NCBI RefSeq assembly: GCF_037976325.1
Contig: NZ_CP150265.1
Coordinates: 15,001 to 79,000 of the forward strand
Length of the DNA stretch: 64,000 nt
Direction: 5' to 3'
Source of the DNA: Paenibacillus sp. FSL K6-3182
GTDB taxonomy: Bacteria; Bacillota; Bacilli; Paenibacillales; Paenibacillaceae
Numbering within the stretch: the first letter of the stretch is position 1; every line of letters begins with the position of its first letter. Made by a program: the position numbers and the translations under genes. The notes beneath the pieces were generated by a model. That model searched no databases, was not told where the DNA came from, and saw only the letters and a list, made by a program, of their open reading frames with translations. Positions 29,325 to 37,992 of the stretch are shown one piece after another.

Positions 29325-29786
29325 GTGAAGCCAAAAGCGGGCCGTGAGAAGCTGAAAGGTGTTGTCGATGAAAATACGACAGTCGGCATTTTTGAACTTA
29401 CAGATAAAGGAGAAATATGGATGTTTGGCGAAAATTCGGGCAGATCGGGTCAAGCCGTGTATAATGCACTGGGTCTAAAAATTCCTGAATCGATTAAAAA
29501 GCAAGTGGATGCCAACGACGGCTTTTTCCAGCTGTCTAAAGAAGAACTTCCTGAGTATTCGGCAGATTATATGTTTATGACCGTCTATGACCCGGAGAAG
29601 AAGGGTGAGGCGATTAAGCAGCTGACAGACTTAGCGGTTTGGAAAAGCGTAGACGCCGTGAAAAACAATCAATATTTTGAAAATGATTTTAATACATTCT
29701 ATCGTTATGATCCTATTGCTATAAGCGGACAAGTCGATCTAATTGTAGACATGCTTATTGCAAGAGCAGAAGAAAATAAAAAATAA
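29325..29786 (+). pseudogene. 3' fragment of an iron-siderophore ABC transporter substrate-binding protein
   Basis: The open frame encodes about 153 residues resembling only the C-terminal half of FeuA/YfiY/FhuD-type binding proteins: TVGIFELTDKGEIWMFGENSGRSG-like, then QAVYNALGL, and a tail with YRYDPIAISGQVDLIVDML. There is no signal peptide, lipobox or N-terminal lobe, and no ribosome site at the first GTG. The preceding sequence is the prsA terminator, so the 5' half was lost. No siderophore permease genes are nearby. Most likely a decayed remnant. Confidence 0.75.
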
Positions 29787-29806
29787 CATTTGAATTTAAA
29801 CATGTA

Positions 29807-29846
29807 AACCCAACTTGAGGCATTTGCCTTAGGTTGGGTTTTTTAT
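29807..29846 (+). terminator. Terminator after the binding-protein remnant
   Basis: The stem AACCCAACTTGAGG / CCTTAGGTTGGGTT (one mismatch or bulge) is followed by six T. Its survival shows this was once a transcribed gene. Confidence 0.88.
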
Positions 29847-29907
29847 GTGAATAAAAATGTCATACAATCAACCCTCCGTACATAAAAGAAGTACATCGAC
29901 AAACAAG

Positions 29908-29924
29908 TGTCATTATACCTAACA
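29908..29924 (+). promoter_or_regulatory. Distal GlnR/TnrA box of the urt operon
   Basis: TGTCA-N7-TAACA fits the consensus TGTNAN7TNACA exactly. Its centre is about 122 bp upstream of the predicted urtA start site. Confidence 0.7.
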
Positions 29925-29990
29925 TAAATGCGGATGGAACGCCCCTAAATGACCATTTTTAAGTATAAATGTATCCCTTGAAAAAATTAA

Positions 29991-30007
29991 TGTTAACTAT
30001 ATTGACA
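29991..30007 (+). promoter_or_regulatory. Proximal GlnR/TnrA box of the urt operon
   Basis: TGTTA-N7-TGACA fits TGTNAN7TNACA exactly and overlaps the -35 element of the urtA promoter, a position typical for repression. Its centre is 83 bp from the distal box, about eight helical turns. Confidence 0.78.
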
Positions 30008-30031
30008 TTAACTTAATTCCCAATCTATAAT
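30002..30031 (+). promoter_or_regulatory. Sigma-A promoter of urtA
   Basis: TTGACA (30002-30007) and TATAAT (30026-30031) are separated by 18 bp. The predicted leader is about 75 nt. Confidence 0.82.
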
Positions 30032-30112
30032 AAAAGCACGAACAATGGGAGTTAATTCCATGTAAATGTTCGGAAATATAGAGACAAATATGAAGCGATG
30101 GGGAGTGGGAAG

Positions 30113-31387
30113 ATGAAAAAGAGAATGTTTTATTCATTTGGCCTTATGTTTGTAGCTTTAACAATCGTATTGACAGGTTGTGGCGCAAACAACAACAAAC
30201 CAGCATCTACGAATGGGGAAACAGATAAACCTACGAATGCTGCCAATGCCGGATCGGGAGCAGACGGGGAAATAAAAGTGGGAATATTGCACTCACAGAG
30301 CGGCACCATGGCAATTAGCGAGGTATCGGTTATCGATGCTGAAATGATGGCTATCGATGAAATTAATGCTGCAGGCGGCGTTTTAGGCAAAAAGATTGTA
30401 CCTGTACTTGAAGACGGCGCTTCGGATTGGCCGACCTTCGCTGAGAAGGCACGCAAGCTTATTTCCGAAGATAAAGTGGCTACCGTATTTGGTGGATGGA
30501 CTTCCGCAAGCCGGAAAGCAATGAAGCCGGTATTTGAAGAGTTAAATGGCCTGCTGTGGTATCCGGTGCAATATGAAGGTCTTGAATCTTCTCCGAATAT
30601 TTTTTATACAGGCGCTACAACAAACCAACAAATCGTTCCATCTGTCTCGTGGCTGCTTGAAAACCGCGGCAAGAAATTTTACTTACTCGGATCGGACTAT
30701 GTATTCCCTCGTACCGCAAACCTCGTAATAAAAGAACAGTTGAAGGCTGAAGGAGGCGAACTGGTTGGAGAAGAATACACGCCGCTAGGCCATACAGATT
30801 ACAGCACGCTAATCAGCAAGATTAAAGAAGCTAAACCAGATGTCGTATACAACACGCTTAACGGTGACAGCAACGTTGCGTTCTTCAAGCAATTGAAGGA
30901 TGCAGGCATTACAGCTAAAGATTTGACTACATTGTCAGTATCGGTTGCAGAAGAAGAGATCCGCGGTATTGGCGTCGATGTGCTGGAAGGCCATTTGGCG
31001 GCGTGGAACTATTATCAAACAACGGATACGCCAGCTAACAAAACATTCGTCGAGAACTACAAAAAGAAATACGGTGATGAGCGTGTAACGGCTGACCCTA
31101 TCGAAGCCGGCTATACAGCGGTCTACTTGTGGGCAAAGGCGGTCGAGAAAGCAGGCTCCACGGACGTAGATAAAGTAAAGGAAGCAGCCAAAGAGCTGGA
31201 GTGGGATGCTCCAGAAGGAAAAGTGAAAATCGACGGCGCTACTCAGCATATTTACAAAACGGTTCGTATTGGCGAAGTGCAAGCGGACGGCCAATTCAAG
31301 GAGCTGTGGAACTCAGGTGAAGCGGTTAAGCCGGATCCGTATCTCAAAGGCTACGACTGGGCAGCAAGCATTCAACCAACGCAATAA
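30113..31387 (+). CDS. urtA: Urea ABC transporter, substrate-binding lipoprotein UrtA
   Basis: A 424-residue periplasmic-binding-protein-type lipoprotein with lipobox LTGC (Cys about residue 23). UrtA/FmdD-family residues are visible: [15 protein letters not shown] (about 57-71), [18 protein letters not shown] (about 126-143), [20 protein letters not shown] (about 147-166) and [13 protein letters not shown]. It captures urea outside the cell. The start is chosen after GGGAG; an upstream in-frame ATG is too far from a ribosome site. It is first of five urt genes, under GlnR/TnrA boxes. No urease genes are in the window. Confidence 0.92.
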   Translation: MKKRMFYSFGLMFVALTIVLTGCGANNNKPASTNGETDKPTNAANAGSGADGEIKVGILHSQSGTMAISEVSVIDAEMMAIDEINAAGGVLGKKIVPVLEDGASDWPTFAEKARKLISEDKVATVFGGWTSASRKAMKPVFEELNGLLWYPVQYEGLESSPNIFYTGATTNQQIVPSVSWLLENRGKKFYLLGSDYVFPRTANLVIKEQLKAEGGELVGEEYTPLGHTDYSTLISKIKEAKPDVVYNTLNGDSNVAFFKQLKDAGITAKDLTTLSVSVAEEEIRGIGVDVLEGHLAAWNYYQTTDTPANKTFVENYKKKYGDERVTADPIEAGYTAVYLWAKAVEKAGSTDVDKVKEAAKELEWDAPEGKVKIDGATQHIYKTVRIGEVQADGQFKELWNSGEAVKPDPYLKGYDWAASIQPTQ

Positions 31388-31425
31388 TTCATAAGCAAAC
31401 AATGGTCTAATACACAGCAATTAAT

Positions 31426-31469
31426 GGGGGAGTATTCGATCGCTTCGAATGCTCCCTTCTGCTTTTTTT
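31426..31469 (+). terminator. Attenuating terminator between urtA and urtB
   Basis: The stem GGGAG-T-ATTCGA / TCGAAT-G-CTCCC (31428-31456) is followed by TTCTGCTTTTTTT. Partial termination here would give more binding protein than membrane subunits. Confidence 0.82.
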
Positions 31470-31516
31470 GTGACAGAGGAAGGCGACAGCCGTTTACGCT
31501 AGAGAGGAGCGGTCAT

Positions 31517-32422
31517 ATGGAAGTGTTTCTGCTGCAGCTATTTAATGGTTTAAGCATCAGCTCCATTTTATTGCTGGTTGCTTTGGGGCTTGCGATTACG
31601 TTTGGCTTGATGAAGGTCATCAATATGGCGCATGGTGAGTTAATTATGATCGGTGCGTACTCCACGTATTTGACGCAAAATGTGTTTCATGATTATTTGC
31701 CGAAATCGATGTTTGATTGGTATTTTGTATTGGCTATTCCGGTCAGCTTTATCGTTGCATTTATCATTGGTCTCATTCTCGAAATGTCGCTGATTCGCTT
31801 TCTATATGGACGGCCGCTTGATAGCTTGCTCGCCACTTGGGGTGTGGGTCTCGTGCTGCAGCAGCTTGCAAGATCTATCTTTGGGGCGCCAAACGTTGCA
31901 GTCACAAGCCCAGCATGGCTAAATGGCGGCTTAAAGATTATGGATGGAACATTGCTTCCTTACAAAAGGTTATTCATCATCGGACTCGTCATCGCTTGTT
32001 TAGTTGCTATGTATTTCTATATTTACCGCAGCCATGAAGGCAGAAGGATGCGGGCAGTGATGCAAAATCGCGATATGGCTGCATGCCTTGGCGTTTCGAC
32101 AAGACGAGTGGATGCGATGACCTTCGCTATCGGCTCGGGTATTGCCGGCATTGCCGGCTGTGCGTTAACGCTGCTTGGTCCTATCGGTCCGTCCCTTGGC
32201 ACTTATTATATCGTTGATGCCTTTATGGTCGTCGTGCTTGGCGGAGTCGGCAAGCTGGTTGGGACGGTGCTCGGGGCAACAGGGATTGGAATGTTTAATA
32301 CGTTGTTTGAGTATTGGACGAATGCTTCGCTTGGCAAGGTGCTAGTGTTTGTCTGTATAGTTGCTTTCCTCCAATGGAAGCCTATGGGACTCGTTGCCAT
32401 GCGTTCGCGGTCGCTTGACTAG
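31517..32422 (+). CDS. urtB: Urea ABC transporter permease UrtB
   Basis: A 301-residue LivH-type permease with about eight membrane segments. The family block [20 protein letters not shown] followed by [11 protein letters not shown] lies at about residues 17-48, and the EAA-like loop is near [19 protein letters not shown] (about 175-193). The start is the ATG seven bases after GAGGAG; a longer upstream reading covers the attenuator hairpin and is rejected. Confidence 0.92.
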   Translation: MEVFLLQLFNGLSISSILLLVALGLAITFGLMKVINMAHGELIMIGAYSTYLTQNVFHDYLPKSMFDWYFVLAIPVSFIVAFIIGLILEMSLIRFLYGRPLDSLLATWGVGLVLQQLARSIFGAPNVAVTSPAWLNGGLKIMDGTLLPYKRLFIIGLVIACLVAMYFYIYRSHEGRRMRAVMQNRDMAACLGVSTRRVDAMTFAIGSGIAGIAGCALTLLGPIGPSLGTYYIVDAFMVVVLGGVGKLVGTVLGATGIGMFNTLFEYWTNASLGKVLVFVCIVAFLQWKPMGLVAMRSRSLD

Positions 32423-32444
32423 GGAAAAGAAAGGTGGAACGCTT

Positions 32445-33527
32445 ATGCGCTTGCAAAAGTTTACTCCTGCGCGGATATGGATCTTAATTGGCTATGCGGC
32501 AGCAGCGGCAGCACTCTTCTCCGCTCCGCTATTTGTAAGTGATTTTCGGCTCAATTTGTTAGCGAAATTTCTAGCCTTTGCCATAGTAGCATTAGGGCTT
32601 GATCTGATATGGGGCTACACCGGCATTTTAAGTTTAGGGCATGGCATTTTCTTTGGCTTAGGCGCCTACGCTATGGCGATGTATTTGAAGCTGGAGGCAA
32701 GCGGAGGAAGGCCGCCGGACTTCATGGGCTGGAGCGGTCTTAAGGAGCTTCCTCTATTCTGGCAGCCATTTCAGAGCTTCTGGTTTGCGGTAGCGATGGG
32801 AATTGCCATACCTGCGCTGCTCGCGCTTGTGCTTGGTTACGTCACGTTCCGCAACCGAATTCGCGGCGTTTACTTCACGATCTTGACGCAAGCGCTCGTT
32901 ATTATTACGACGACACTGCTCATTGGTCAGCAAGCTTTTACAGGCGGTACGAATGGGATAACAGGCTACTCCACCGTGCTTGGCTTCTCTATAGGTTCTC
33001 CTGAGACGAAGCGCGTGCTTTACTATATTACCGTCATTGCTCTCATTGCTATCTTCATCTTTTGCCGCTACGTCATCGGCAGCCGCTTCGGCAAGGTGCT
33101 TCGCGCGATTCGCGATGGCGAGAACCGGGTGCGGTTTATCGGCTACAATCCCGCAATTTATCAAATGGTTGTATTTACGATTTCGGCTGGCATTGCAGGT
33201 ATAGCGGGCATGCTGTTTGTACTCCACGTCGGTATTATTTCACCGTCGATGCTCGGAATTGTGCCTTCGATTGAAATGGTTCTTTGGGTAGCGATTGGCG
33301 GACGTGGAACGCTGGTTGGAGCCGCACTCGGCGCTATCCTCATGAACTGGGCTAAAAGTGAGTTCAGTACCGCTTATCCGCAGGGCTGGTTATTCTTTAT
33401 GGGGTTGCTGTTTGTGGTCGTGGTCGTATTTATGCCTAAAGGTGTTGCTGGCTTAGTTGGCCAATTGAAATTACGCAAAAAAGGGAGGGAGCCGAAGCAT
33501 GAAGGAGTCCGCAATCCTGCTGTGTGA
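32445..33527 (+). CDS. urtC: Urea ABC transporter permease UrtC
   Basis: A 360-residue LivM-type permease with about ten membrane segments. The conserved block [19 protein letters not shown] lies at about residues 49-67, and the cytoplasmic loop [20 protein letters not shown] near 213-232 contacts the ATPases. The start is after AAGAAAGGTGG. The 3' end overlaps urtD by 29 bp, typical for this operon. Confidence 0.92.
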   Translation: MRLQKFTPARIWILIGYAAAAAALFSAPLFVSDFRLNLLAKFLAFAIVALGLDLIWGYTGILSLGHGIFFGLGAYAMAMYLKLEASGGRPPDFMGWSGLKELPLFWQPFQSFWFAVAMGIAIPALLALVLGYVTFRNRIRGVYFTILTQALVIITTTLLIGQQAFTGGTNGITGYSTVLGFSIGSPETKRVLYYITVIALIAIFIFCRYVIGSRFGKVLRAIRDGENRVRFIGYNPAIYQMVVFTISAGIAGIAGMLFVLHVGIISPSMLGIVPSIEMVLWVAIGGRGTLVGAALGAILMNWAKSEFSTAYPQGWLFFMGLLFVVVVVFMPKGVAGLVGQLKLRKKGREPKHEGVRNPAV

Positions 33528-34272
33528 TGATGTGACTGTTGAGTTCGATGGCTTTAAAGCGGTCCAAGGCATGAACCTAAAGCTTGAGAAAGGGGAGCTT
33601 CGTTTCCTCATTGGGCCAAATGGAGCCGGCAAAACGACAATTCTGGATGTGATTTGTGGGAAAGTAAGGCCTACGGCGGGACGTGTCACATTCGGGAAGG
33701 TAGATATAACGAAAAAGAAAGAGCATCAAATTGCTGAGCTTGGCATCGGTCGTAAATTTCAAGCTCCCTCGATATTCCCTTCGATGACGGTCGCTGAGAA
33801 TTTGGAAATCGCAATGCGTCAGAAGCGTACCGTGTTCGCGACGTTGTTTGCGAAGATGGTTGAGGATGAGCGGGCTAAAATTGACGGGCAGCTCGTTATG
33901 ATTGGTTTGCAGAAAAAATCGAGCTGGCGGGCAGGCGGTCTGTCGCATGGAGAGAAGCAGTGGCTCGAAATTGGCATGATGCTGCTCCAGGAGCCGGAAA
34001 TACTGCTGCTCGATGAGCCGGTGGCGGGGATGACCGATAAGGAGACGGATAAAACGGGCGAGCTTCTCCACCAGATAGCCCGTATGCGGTCGATTGTAGT
34101 CGTGGAGCATGATATGGAGTTTGTTCGTAATTTTGCGAGCAAGGTCACCGTTATGCATGAAGGGAAGCTACTAAAGGAAGGCTCGATGGACGAAATTCAA
34201 CGAGATGACCGCGTGGCGGAAGTGTACTTAGGGAAAAGGCGGGATGCCGATGTTAGCCGTTCAACAGCTTGA
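33499..34272 (+). CDS. urtD: Urea ABC transporter ATPase UrtD
   Basis: A 257-residue LivG-type ATPase. Walker [10 protein letters not shown] (about residues 38-46), Q-loop in [16 protein letters not shown], an altered signature [12 protein letters not shown] (about 150-161, with SHGEK instead of LSGGQ, normal for UrtD), Walker B LLLLDEP-type [11 protein letters not shown] (about 170-180) and the His switch VVVEHD. GGGAGGGAG lies eight bases before the start. Confidence 0.94.
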   Translation: MKESAILLCDDVTVEFDGFKAVQGMNLKLEKGELRFLIGPNGAGKTTILDVICGKVRPTAGRVTFGKVDITKKKEHQIAELGIGRKFQAPSIFPSMTVAENLEIAMRQKRTVFATLFAKMVEDERAKIDGQLVMIGLQKKSSWRAGGLSHGEKQWLEIGMMLLQEPEILLLDEPVAGMTDKETDKTGELLHQIARMRSIVVVEHDMEFVRNFASKVTVMHEGKLLKEGSMDEIQRDDRVAEVYLGKRRDADVSRSTA

Positions 34273-34945
34273 GGCCGGTTACGGCGAAAGCATTATTTTG
34301 CGGGATGTGTCGCTGAAAGTGAAGCAAGGGCAGGTTGTATGTCTGCTCGGGCGGAATGGCGTTGGCAAGACGACGCTGATGAAAAGCATTATGGGATTGC
34401 TGAAGGCGCGTGAGGGTTCTGTTTCTTACAATGGTTCGGATTTAACGAAGAAAGCGCCGGGACTGCGGGCTAAAAGCGGAATCGGCTATGTACCGCAAGG
34501 ACGAGAAATCTTTGCTCAGCTGTCGGTTTATGAGAATTTGCTGCTTGGCCTTGAGGCTTCAAAGTCGAAAATATCTTCTATTCCGGAAGAAGCTATTGCG
34601 AAATTTCCTGTACTTCCGGCAATGTATACGCGCCGCGGCGGCGATCTCAGCGGCGGACAGCAGCAGCAGCTCGCCTTCGCGAGGGCGTTAGCTTCAAGGC
34701 CTCAAGTATTGCTGCTTGATGAGCCTTGTGAGGGGATTCAGCCCTCCATTGTCGATGATATTAGGGATGTTATTCGCTCAATTAAAGCGGATGGCAAGAC
34801 GGCTATTTTGCTGGTGGAGCAAAGCCTGGATTTCGTTAAGAGTGTAGGAGACTACTTCTATGTGCTGGAAAAAGGGGCGATTGCGTGGGAGGGCGGCTTG
34901 GAATCGCTGGATGATGAGGTCATACGCAAATATTTGACGGTATAA
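34250..34945 (+). CDS. urtE: Urea ABC transporter ATPase UrtE
   Basis: A 231-residue LivF-type ATPase. Walker A LGRNGVGKTTLMKS (about residues 35-48), YVPQGREIF (about 84-92), signature LSGGQQQQLAFARAL (about 133-147), Walker B LLLDEPCEGIQPS and H-loop replaced by the LLVEQS form common in LivF proteins. It overlaps urtD by 23 bp. An ATG six bases earlier has no room for a ribosome site, so the second ATG is chosen. Confidence 0.93.
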   Translation: MLAVQQLEAGYGESIILRDVSLKVKQGQVVCLLGRNGVGKTTLMKSIMGLLKAREGSVSYNGSDLTKKAPGLRAKSGIGYVPQGREIFAQLSVYENLLLGLEASKSKISSIPEEAIAKFPVLPAMYTRRGGDLSGGQQQQLAFARALASRPQVLLLDEPCEGIQPSIVDDIRDVIRSIKADGKTAILLVEQSLDFVKSVGDYFYVLEKGAIAWEGGLESLDDEVIRKYLTV

Positions 34946-34962
34946 AGCGAATGATGAGCTAG

Positions 34963-34990
34963 AAGCGCCTTTATGAGAGGCGCTTTTTGC
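34963..34990 (+). terminator. Terminator of the urt operon
   Basis: The stem AAGCGCCT / AGGCGCTT is followed by a T-run (34982-34988). Confidence 0.88.
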
Positions 34991-35032
34991 TTTGTGTTGT
35001 TAGAGCTGTTTTTGAGCTGTGATGATAGTGGT

Positions 35033-35905
35033 TTATTCATTGCTTATTAAGGACTTCCAGTAACGCCATGCTTGTAAGTAATCGTCTATATCGTGAGGGT
35101 GATGCTTGAGGCAAATGCCTAAGCGGTAATAGAGCTGAATGATCACTTCTTCAATTAGCCTTGGTTGATCCGCCTCCGATTGATTAAGCATAACGAATGC
35201 AGGCATTAACGTCTCTATGCTCAAGTCATCAGATGAGGAACAGAATGCATAAAGCAAGTCATAGAGCGGAGGTCCGATTATTGGTGAAGGATCGATAACG
35301 CCAATTAACTCGTTATGACTAAAGATGAAGTTGTGAACACCGCAGTCGCCGTGAAGCAAAAATTTCCCCTGAGATTCGCTCATTGTTGCTTTCTTTAAAA
35401 GTGGTTTTACAAGGGTATGATCCTCTAATGGCAAGCGGTCGCCGATATAACTTCGAGCGTAATCGACGTTCTCCTCCATAAATTCTCGCCAAGTATTGCG
35501 GGGATTCTCCAGCCAATCTCCCCATTTCTGTGAGGGTGAGCAGCTTATGTAATGCTGAATAAGTCCGTTCACTAAAGCCTTCAACCATTGCTCCTTAGAG
35601 CCGCCAACATAATCGGTTGAACCCTTGAGAAATGTATAAACGATATATGTTTTATCTGGAGCGGTGTAAGTAAGCTTAGGCAATAGAGGGGCATCTGGAT
35701 ATGTTTTTTTATATTGTTCAACTAAAGAAAGTGCATCTGGCTGATCAAGCTTTAGCACATATTTGGGTGATTCATCAACTTTAATGAGATATACAAGACC
35801 TTTCGTCGTTCCGTCCATTTGTTTATGGATTTCGGACTGTTTTTCAATGGCGCCTATATGCCGAAGATTTTCGATGATTTCCTGCACGCCGTTCTTTATT
35901 TTCAT
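35033..35905 (-). CDS. Aminoglycoside phosphotransferase (APH)-fold kinase, substrate unknown
   Basis: A 290-residue protein kinase-like fold. It has an N-lobe with YVLKLD (Lys about residue 50), the catalytic loop LLHGDCGVHNFIF (about 186-198, with HGDxxxxN) and the metal-binding Asp in GVIDPSP (about 205-211). APH-family proteins phosphorylate antibiotics, sugars or other small molecules; nothing in the sequence gives the substrate. It is followed closely, in the same direction, by no gene; a lipoprotein gene lies 26 bp upstream, so the two may be co-transcribed. Confidence 0.85.
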   Translation of the reverse strand: MKIKNGVQEIIENLRHIGAIEKQSEIHKQMDGTTKGLVYLIKVDESPKYVLKLDQPDALSLVEQYKKTYPDAPLLPKLTYTAPDKTYIVYTFLKGSTDYVGGSKEQWLKALVNGLIQHYISCSPSQKWGDWLENPRNTWREFMEENVDYARSYIGDRLPLEDHTLVKPLLKKATMSESQGKFLLHGDCGVHNFIFSHNELIGVIDPSPIIGPPLYDLLYAFCSSSDDLSIETLMPAFVMLNQSEADQPRLIEEVIIQLYYRLGICLKHHPHDIDDYLQAWRYWKSLISNE

Positions 35906-35931
35906 GTAAATCCCCCTGTATATGGAATGCT

Positions 35932-36423
35932 TTATGCTTCATCTGGTGAAGTGCTTTTATATTTCTCAGTCCAGCTTTTACGCCACTCTTGATAAGACAT
36001 TCCTTGAATATCTTCTAAACTTTTGCCGTCTATAGACCAATACCCGCCGTCTGTAGTGTCTCCGTATGGAAATGAAGTTCCTCCTATAGGCTGACCATCA
36101 GCCAAATAAACAAAAACATCTACTTTCCCTTTGCTCAGCGGATGGTTCGTTACGGTAAATTTCTGTATATGAATCGTTTTTCCAATATAATCGGAGGGGT
36201 TCACGCGCTGCGACCCCCAGTACATCATATAGGGCAATACTGATAATTTCTGTTCGGTAAGCTCATAGCTCTCAACTTGCCCTTCTTTTGAGCTGATTCG
36301 ATATCCTTTTCCTTCAAGATAGTTTTGAGAAATGGATTGCTCTGACGTTGTTTTGGTTTCTCCTGTACAACCGATCGATAAGGAAAGCAGAAATAGGATT
36401 AATAAATATTTCAATGTATTCAT
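35932..36423 (-). CDS. Small lipoprotein of unknown function
   Basis: A 163-residue protein with a signal peptide and lipobox LSIGC (Cys about residue 19). The N-terminal part has YLEGKGYRISSKEG and the C-terminal part PIGGTSFPYGDTTDGGYWS and a WRKSWTEKY tail. It somewhat resembles the DUF4830 group; I am not certain. It lies upstream of the kinase-fold gene on the minus strand and diverges from the SPFH gene. Confidence 0.72.
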   Translation of the reverse strand: MNTLKYLLILFLLSLSIGCTGETKTTSEQSISQNYLEGKGYRISSKEGQVESYELTEQKLSVLPYMMYWGSQRVNPSDYIGKTIHIQKFTVTNHPLSKGKVDVFVYLADGQPIGGTSFPYGDTTDGGYWSIDGKSLEDIQGMSYQEWRKSWTEKYKSTSPDEA

Positions 36424-36524
36424 CCCTTCTTAATCTCTTTGCATTTTGTGACGAAGCAGCAGCTCCCATTGTTGCAGAAAGAGGTTGGATGTAAAAAGAA
36501 ATAATTGCTTATATATGTAAAAAG

Positions 36525-36543
36525 TGATATCATATTTATATCA
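36525..36543. promoter_or_regulatory. 19-bp palindrome, likely operator of the SPFH/RHH pair
   Basis: TGATAT-N7-ATATCA is a perfect inverted repeat 36 bp before the SPFH gene. It may bind the ribbon-helix-helix protein encoded by the second gene; this is an inference. Confidence 0.5.
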
Positions 36544-36578
36544 AAACAATATAGAAAAAGATGAAGGAGTGGGGTTTA

Positions 36579-37451
36579 ATGAACGAGAAGAAAGCCTGGT
36601 ATGTGAGCGGATACATGGCATTGCTGTTTTCGGTAGTTGCTGCTGCTGGCGGTATTTTTCTAACGATATCGGAAGCATCCAAGGACAGCGGGTCTGGGGT
36701 AATTATCGGTGTTGGCGCTTTTTTAATTTTGCTGTCAGTTATTTGTTTATCCTCTCTTACGATCGTGCAGCCGAACGAGGCGAAGGTGGTTACTTTTTTC
36801 GGAACGTATATGGGTTCTGTTCTTGAAAGCGGCTTATGGATGGTTCTTCCGCTTACGAACAAGGTTAATATTTCACTTAAAGTACGCAATTTCAACAGCC
36901 AAACTCTAAAGGTGAATGATGCGGAAGGAAATCCGGTGGAGATTGGTGCGGTTGTTGTATTTAAAGTAATGGATACGGCAAGAGCGAGCTTCGACGTTGA
37001 TAATTATGAGCGTTTTGTAGAAATTCAAAGCGAGACGGCGATACGTCACATTGCCGCGCAATATCCTTACGATGTTTTCTCTTCAGACGCGGCTTCCTCA
37101 CTTAGAGGCAATGCGGATGAGGTAGCGGCGGAGCTAGGCAACGAGCTGCAAAACCGTCTTGCAGTTGCCGGCGTAAAGGTGCTTGAGACTCGCTTGACTC
37201 ATTTGGCGTATGCTCAAGAAATCGCTAGTGCAATGCTTCAAAGGCAGCAGGCGATTGCGATTGTAGCGGCACGTTCCAAAATTGTTGAAGGTGCAGTTGG
37301 TATGGTAGATATGGCACTGCGGCAGTTGGAGGAAAACGGGATTAGCTTGGATGCCGAACGGAGAGCGGCGATGGTGAACAATTTAATGGTGGCGATTGTA
37401 TCTGATCGCGCAGCAACTCCAGTCATTAATACAGGAACTCTTTACGGCTAG
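36579..37451 (+). CDS. SPFH / band-7 domain membrane protein
   Basis: A 290-residue protein with two hydrophobic segments at the N-terminus (about residues 10-27 and 41-61), then an SPFH domain: VQPNEAKVVTFFGTYMGSVL (about 64-83), GLWMVLPL, and a helical C-terminus rich in Ala/Glu (AQEIASAMLQRQQAIAIVAA) that should oligomerise. SPFH proteins organise membrane microdomains or control proteases. It lacks an NfeD partner; instead a small Arc-like protein follows 12 bp later. The start is nine bases after AAGGAG. Confidence 0.88.
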   Translation: MNEKKAWYVSGYMALLFSVVAAAGGIFLTISEASKDSGSGVIIGVGAFLILLSVICLSSLTIVQPNEAKVVTFFGTYMGSVLESGLWMVLPLTNKVNISLKVRNFNSQTLKVNDAEGNPVEIGAVVVFKVMDTARASFDVDNYERFVEIQSETAIRHIAAQYPYDVFSSDAASSLRGNADEVAAELGNELQNRLAVAGVKVLETRLTHLAYAQEIASAMLQRQQAIAIVAARSKIVEGAVGMVDMALRQLEENGISLDAERRAAMVNNLMVAIVSDRAATPVINTGTLYG

Positions 37452-37463
37452 AGGCTGATTATT

Positions 37464-37649
37464 ATGGCTAAAGAAAAGAAAGCATTTCCGCTTCGTTTGG
37501 ATCCCGATATCCATCGTGCTCTTGAGCAATGGGCCGCAGACGAATTCCGCAGCGTCAACGGGCACATTGAGTTTTTGCTCAGAGAAGCGCTTGGCAAGGC
37601 AGGCAGGCTCAAAAAAACGAATCTGATGGACAATAATGAAGGTAAATAA
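37464..37649 (+). CDS. Arc-like ribbon-helix-helix protein
   Basis: This 61-residue protein has the Arc pattern: KKAFPLRLDPDIHRALEQWA as beta strand plus helix A, then DEFRSVNGHIEFLLREAL as helix B. It should bind DNA as a dimer. It forms a two-gene unit with the SPFH gene and may autoregulate through the upstream palindrome. It is not accompanied by a recognisable toxin, so a toxin-antitoxin role is not supported. Confidence 0.83.
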   Translation: MAKEKKAFPLRLDPDIHRALEQWAADEFRSVNGHIEFLLREALGKAGRLKKTNLMDNNEGK

Positions 37650-37661
37650 TATTCAGGAAAA

Positions 37662-37698
37662 GGGCGGTTATCGATTCAAATCGATAACTGCCTTTTTT
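37662..37698 (+). terminator. Terminator of the SPFH/RHH operon
   Basis: The stem GGCGGTTATCGATT / AATCGATAACTGCC (one wobble) is followed by six T. Confidence 0.92.
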
Positions 37699-37859
37699 AA
37701 TCCATAAACAATTAAAAAGCATTTGCTTCTCATGCAAGCAAAAGGGAGAAATGGGGAATGCTGAAAACGAGCTCGGGGAAGCGTAAAACGAAGGCTGGAC
37801 GATACGTCGACGGCCTTTTTCACAAAGAGATGGAACGTTTGGCTTGAACTGTAGTCCGT

Positions 37860-37914
37860 GCATAAGAAATTGGGAGCGGATGAATACTATGGTCAGATTC
37901 AAAATCTTTTGAAG
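37860..37914 (+). promoter_or_regulatory. Sigma-G-type promoter of spoVT with adjacent palindrome
   Basis: GCATA (37860-37864) and AATACTA (37883-37889) are 18 bp apart, close to the sigma-G pattern. TTCAAAA-TC-TTTTGAA at 37899-37914 is a palindrome covering the likely start site. GATTCAAAATC occurs twice in the leader (37896 and 37957). spoVT is a sigma-G gene. The remainder of the 340-bp gap shows no gene. Confidence 0.55.
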
Positions 37915-37992
37915 GAAGTTTCTTCTTCGTTATAAACAAGCTGCAAGAATCCAGTCGATTCAAAATCCTCTAGGAAAGCGGGGCAACAAGAA

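Noticed and set aside
31424..31516. Longer N-terminus for UrtB
   Set aside because: The extension would translate the attenuator hairpin, has no hydrophobic or family-like residues, and the ATG at 31517 has a good ribosome site.
37464..37649. Arc-like protein as an antitoxin
   Set aside because: The neighbour is an SPFH membrane protein, not a small toxin, and no toxin-like gene overlaps or follows.
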